A stretch of 64,000 bases of DNA from Pseudomonas sp. NFIX28 (GTDB lineage Bacteria > Pseudomonadota > Gammaproteobacteria > Pseudomonadales > Pseudomonadaceae), in assembly GCF_900107395.1 (NCBI RefSeq), contig NZ_FNPW01000005.1, positions 275,007-339,006 on the forward strand, written 5' to 3'. The stretch's first letter is position 1; every line of letters starts with the position of its first letter. Below are positions 61,394-64,000 of this stretch, piece after piece. The notes beneath the pieces are model-generated. The model made no database searches. It was not told the origin of the DNA and saw nothing but the letters and a program-made list of their open reading frames with translations. The position numbers and the translations under genes were made by a program.

Positions 61394-62113
61394 TTGGCTG
61401 CCAAGAAGAAACCTGCACCCAAGCGTGGCGCCAGCCGTTACCAAGCTCCAGCAAAACAACCGATCCCGGGCTGGTTGTGGATGGTCATCGGCTTGGCCGT
61501 GGGCGCCTTCATCGTGTTCCTGATGAAGCTGGAGCCGGGCAAGGGCGGCGACAGCGTCAAGCGCGAACGGCTTGAGCAGCAGAAGAACACCAAGATCGCC
61601 GAGGCCAACAAGACCCCGCCGAGCCCGCAGCAGCCGGTGAAACCGAAGTACGACTTCTACACCCTGCTGCCGGAGTCGGAAGTGATAGTGCCGCCCGAAG
61701 CCGTGCCGGAAAAAACCCTGCCGACGCCACAGACCGCGCCCGTGGTCCCGACTACCCCGGTGACCCCGGCGGAAGCGGCGAAGATCGACACCGCGCGGGC
61801 CCAGGCCGCCCTGGCCGGCATCACCCCGCCGCCCGCACCACCGGTGGCGCAGGTGGCGAAGGCCGCGCCGGTGACCCGGTTCTTCCTGCAGGCCGGTTCG
61901 TTCCGCAAACAGGCCGATGCCGACAAGGTCCGCGCGCAGATCATCCTGCTGGGGCAATCGGTGTCCGTCGAGTCCGGCACCGTCAAGGACGAGACCTGGT
62001 ACCGCGTGCTGGTCGGCCCATTCAGCAACCGCGAACAGCTGACCACCGCGCAGAAGCAACTGTCCGGCGCCGGCTTCAGCAACCTGTTGTTACAACAGCG
62101 CCAGAGCCGCTGA
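61394..62113 (+). CDS. FtsN-like SPOR-domain cell-division protein
   Basis: A bitopic protein of 239 residues. A basic cytoplasmic tail (AAKKKPAPKRGASRYQ) and TM at about 26-45 (GWLWMVIGLAVGAFIVFL) are followed by a Pro/Thr/Ala-rich linker and a C-terminal SPOR domain at about 160-232 (RFFLQAGSFRKQADADKVRA). This is the FtsN layout, and the argS-SPOR-hslVU order matches other pseudomonads, where the gene is often annotated ftsN. The start is TTG one base after the argS stop, so translation is probably coupled. Confidence 0.87.
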   Translation: MAAKKKPAPKRGASRYQAPAKQPIPGWLWMVIGLAVGAFIVFLMKLEPGKGGDSVKRERLEQQKNTKIAEANKTPPSPQQPVKPKYDFYTLLPESEVIVPPEAVPEKTLPTPQTAPVVPTTPVTPAEAAKIDTARAQAALAGITPPPAPPVAQVAKAAPVTRFFLQAGSFRKQADADKVRAQIILLGQSVSVESGTVKDETWYRVLVGPFSNREQLTTAQKQLSGAGFSNLLLQQRQSR

Positions 62114-62120
62114 TGCGGCT

Positions 62121-62188
62121 GATCGCGAGCCAGCTCGCTCCTGCAAGGCATATGTGAGCCCTGCAGGCGCGGGCTCGCTTGCGATAGC
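62121..62188. repeat. REPIN (family B) before hslVU
   Basis: GATCGCGAGCCAGCTCGCTC (from 62121) faces CGCGGGCTCGCTTGCGATAG (to about 62188) around a short centre, between the SPOR gene and the heat-shock promoter of hslV. Confidence 0.8.
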
Positions 62189-62249
62189 GGCCTCATTGAT
62201 ATCCCTCCCGCCCGCAACAAAGACCGCTCGTCCCGCAACCCGCGCCGCA

Positions 62250-62277
62250 GTTGAAAAACCTCTCGCCACCCCCATAT
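62250..62277 (+). promoter_or_regulatory. sigma-32 (RpoH) heat-shock promoter of hslVU
   Basis: GTTGAAA (62250-62256), a 13-nt spacer and CCCCATAT (62270-62277) match the RpoH consensus CTTGAAA-N13/14-CCCCATnT almost perfectly. They lie about 48 nt upstream of the hslV start. Confidence 0.85.
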
Positions 62278-62324
62278 GAGTTCCCATCAGGGCATTTTCG
62301 CCCCGCAGCGTGGAGACTCTCCCC

Positions 62325-62855
62325 TTGACCACCATCGTTTCAGTCCGCCGCCACGGCAAAGTCGTCATGGGCGGCGACGGCCAGGTTTCCCTCGGCAACA
62401 CCGTGATGAAAGGCAACGCAAAAAAAGTTCGTCGCCTGTATCACGGCCAGGTTATCGCCGGCTTCGCCGGGGCCACGGCTGACGCCTTCACCCTGTTCGA
62501 ACGCTTCGAAGGCCAGCTTGAGAAACATCAGGGGCATCTGGTACGCGCCGCCGTCGAACTTGCCAAGGAATGGCGCACCGACCGTTCCCTGAGCCGCCTC
62601 GAAGCCATGCTCGCGGTCGCCAACAAGGACGCCTCGTTGATCATCACCGGCAACGGTGACGTGGTCGAACCGGAAGATGGCCTGATCGCCATGGGCTCCG
62701 GCGGCGCTTACGCCCAGGCCGCAGCCAGCGCCCTGCTGAAGAAAACCGACCTGTCAGCCCGCGAAATCGTCGAAACCGCCCTGGGCATCGCCGGCGACAT
62801 CTGCGTATTCACCAACCACACCCAGACCATTGAGGAGCAGGATCTCGCGGAATAA
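62325..62855 (+). CDS. hslV: ATP-dependent protease peptidase subunit HslV (ClpQ)
   Basis: A threonine protease of 176 residues that forms the double-hexamer core of HslUV. After Met removal Thr1 of [20 protein letters not shown] is the nucleophile; Lys in GNAKKVRR and the [15 protein letters not shown] segment are conserved. The start is TTG at 62325 with TGGAG 9 nt upstream, giving exactly the family length; an upstream in-frame ATG at 62310 would bury the catalytic Thr. It is driven by the sigma-32 promoter at 62250-62277. Confidence 0.96.
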   Translation: MTTIVSVRRHGKVVMGGDGQVSLGNTVMKGNAKKVRRLYHGQVIAGFAGATADAFTLFERFEGQLEKHQGHLVRAAVELAKEWRTDRSLSRLEAMLAVANKDASLIITGNGDVVEPEDGLIAMGSGGAYAQAAASALLKKTDLSAREIVETALGIAGDICVFTNHTQTIEEQDLAE

Positions 62856-62912
62856 GCCTGTTTCGGCCATCGCGCCACGGCATTCATTCTTGCTTGAGGA
62901 CCGCCAATTACT

Positions 62913-64000
<1,088 letters not shown>

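Overview
The window is a GC-rich stretch of Pseudomonas chromosome, most likely from the P. fluorescens group (P. chlororaphis/P. protegens-like). The core gene order is fadE-type acyl-CoA dehydrogenase, nhaP2, mscK, selO, trxC/ParA, LysR, MFS, hemE, gltD, gltB, DamX-like, aroB, aroK, pilQPONM, ponA, malic enzyme, nuclease, rpmE, priA, argS, SPOR protein, hslV, hslU. From memory this matches a block of the P. aeruginosa chromosome. Two families of fluorescent-pseudomonad REP/REPIN palindromes are scattered between genes. This assignment rests on recognition of gene order and proteins, not on a search.

Layout. 1-2632: acyl-CoA dehydrogenase, then a two-gene ZapA-like cell-division pair on the minus strand. 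2829-11398: a chemoreceptor behind a candidate sigma-28 promoter, a K+/H+ antiporter (nhaP2), a giant mechanosensitive channel (mscK) and the AMPylase selO. 11403-13635: a HigBA toxin-antitoxin module with two visible operator-like repeats, thioredoxin 2 and an orphan ParA ATPase. 13857-33115: one long plus-strand operon, the accessory centrepiece, for an aryl-polyene (APE) type pigment. 33151-37086: LysR/MFS divergent pair, a periplasmic OB-fold protein and hemE. 37313-43210: gltBD. 43561-51772: the minus-strand pilMNOPQ-aroK-aroB-damX-like gene string. 51986-57071: ponA, malic enzyme, a secreted nuclease and rpmE. 57241-64000: priA, argS, a FtsN-like SPOR protein and hslVU (hslU runs off the end).

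The APE operon has 21 genes, nearly all overlapping by 1-25 nt. It encodes a type II polyketide machinery: a ketosynthase (KS) and a Cys-less chain-length-factor-like partner, a second KS, a ketoreductase, one free and one fused hotdog dehydratase, and two acyl carrier proteins. Starter and tailoring enzymes are an adenylating ligase, a MIO-type aromatic amino-acid ammonia-lyase, a methyltransferase and a flavin enzyme carrying halogenase signature motifs. Lipid-anchoring and export functions are two acyltransferases, a glycosyltransferase, a thioesterase, a LolA-like carrier, an MMPL exporter, a CPA2-like membrane protein and two lipoproteins. Together they could make an aryl-capped polyene, attach it to a lipid and carry it to the outer membrane.

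Most notable details: a ligase-dehydratase fusion; the flavin enzyme's Lys76 and WxWxIP signature; an antiporter-like gene inside the operon; a REPIN inserted in frame within the signal-peptide region of the LolA-like gene; a terminator hairpin that doubles as the first codons of a nuclease gene; and well-formed sigma-28, sigma-32 and sigma-70 promoter candidates.
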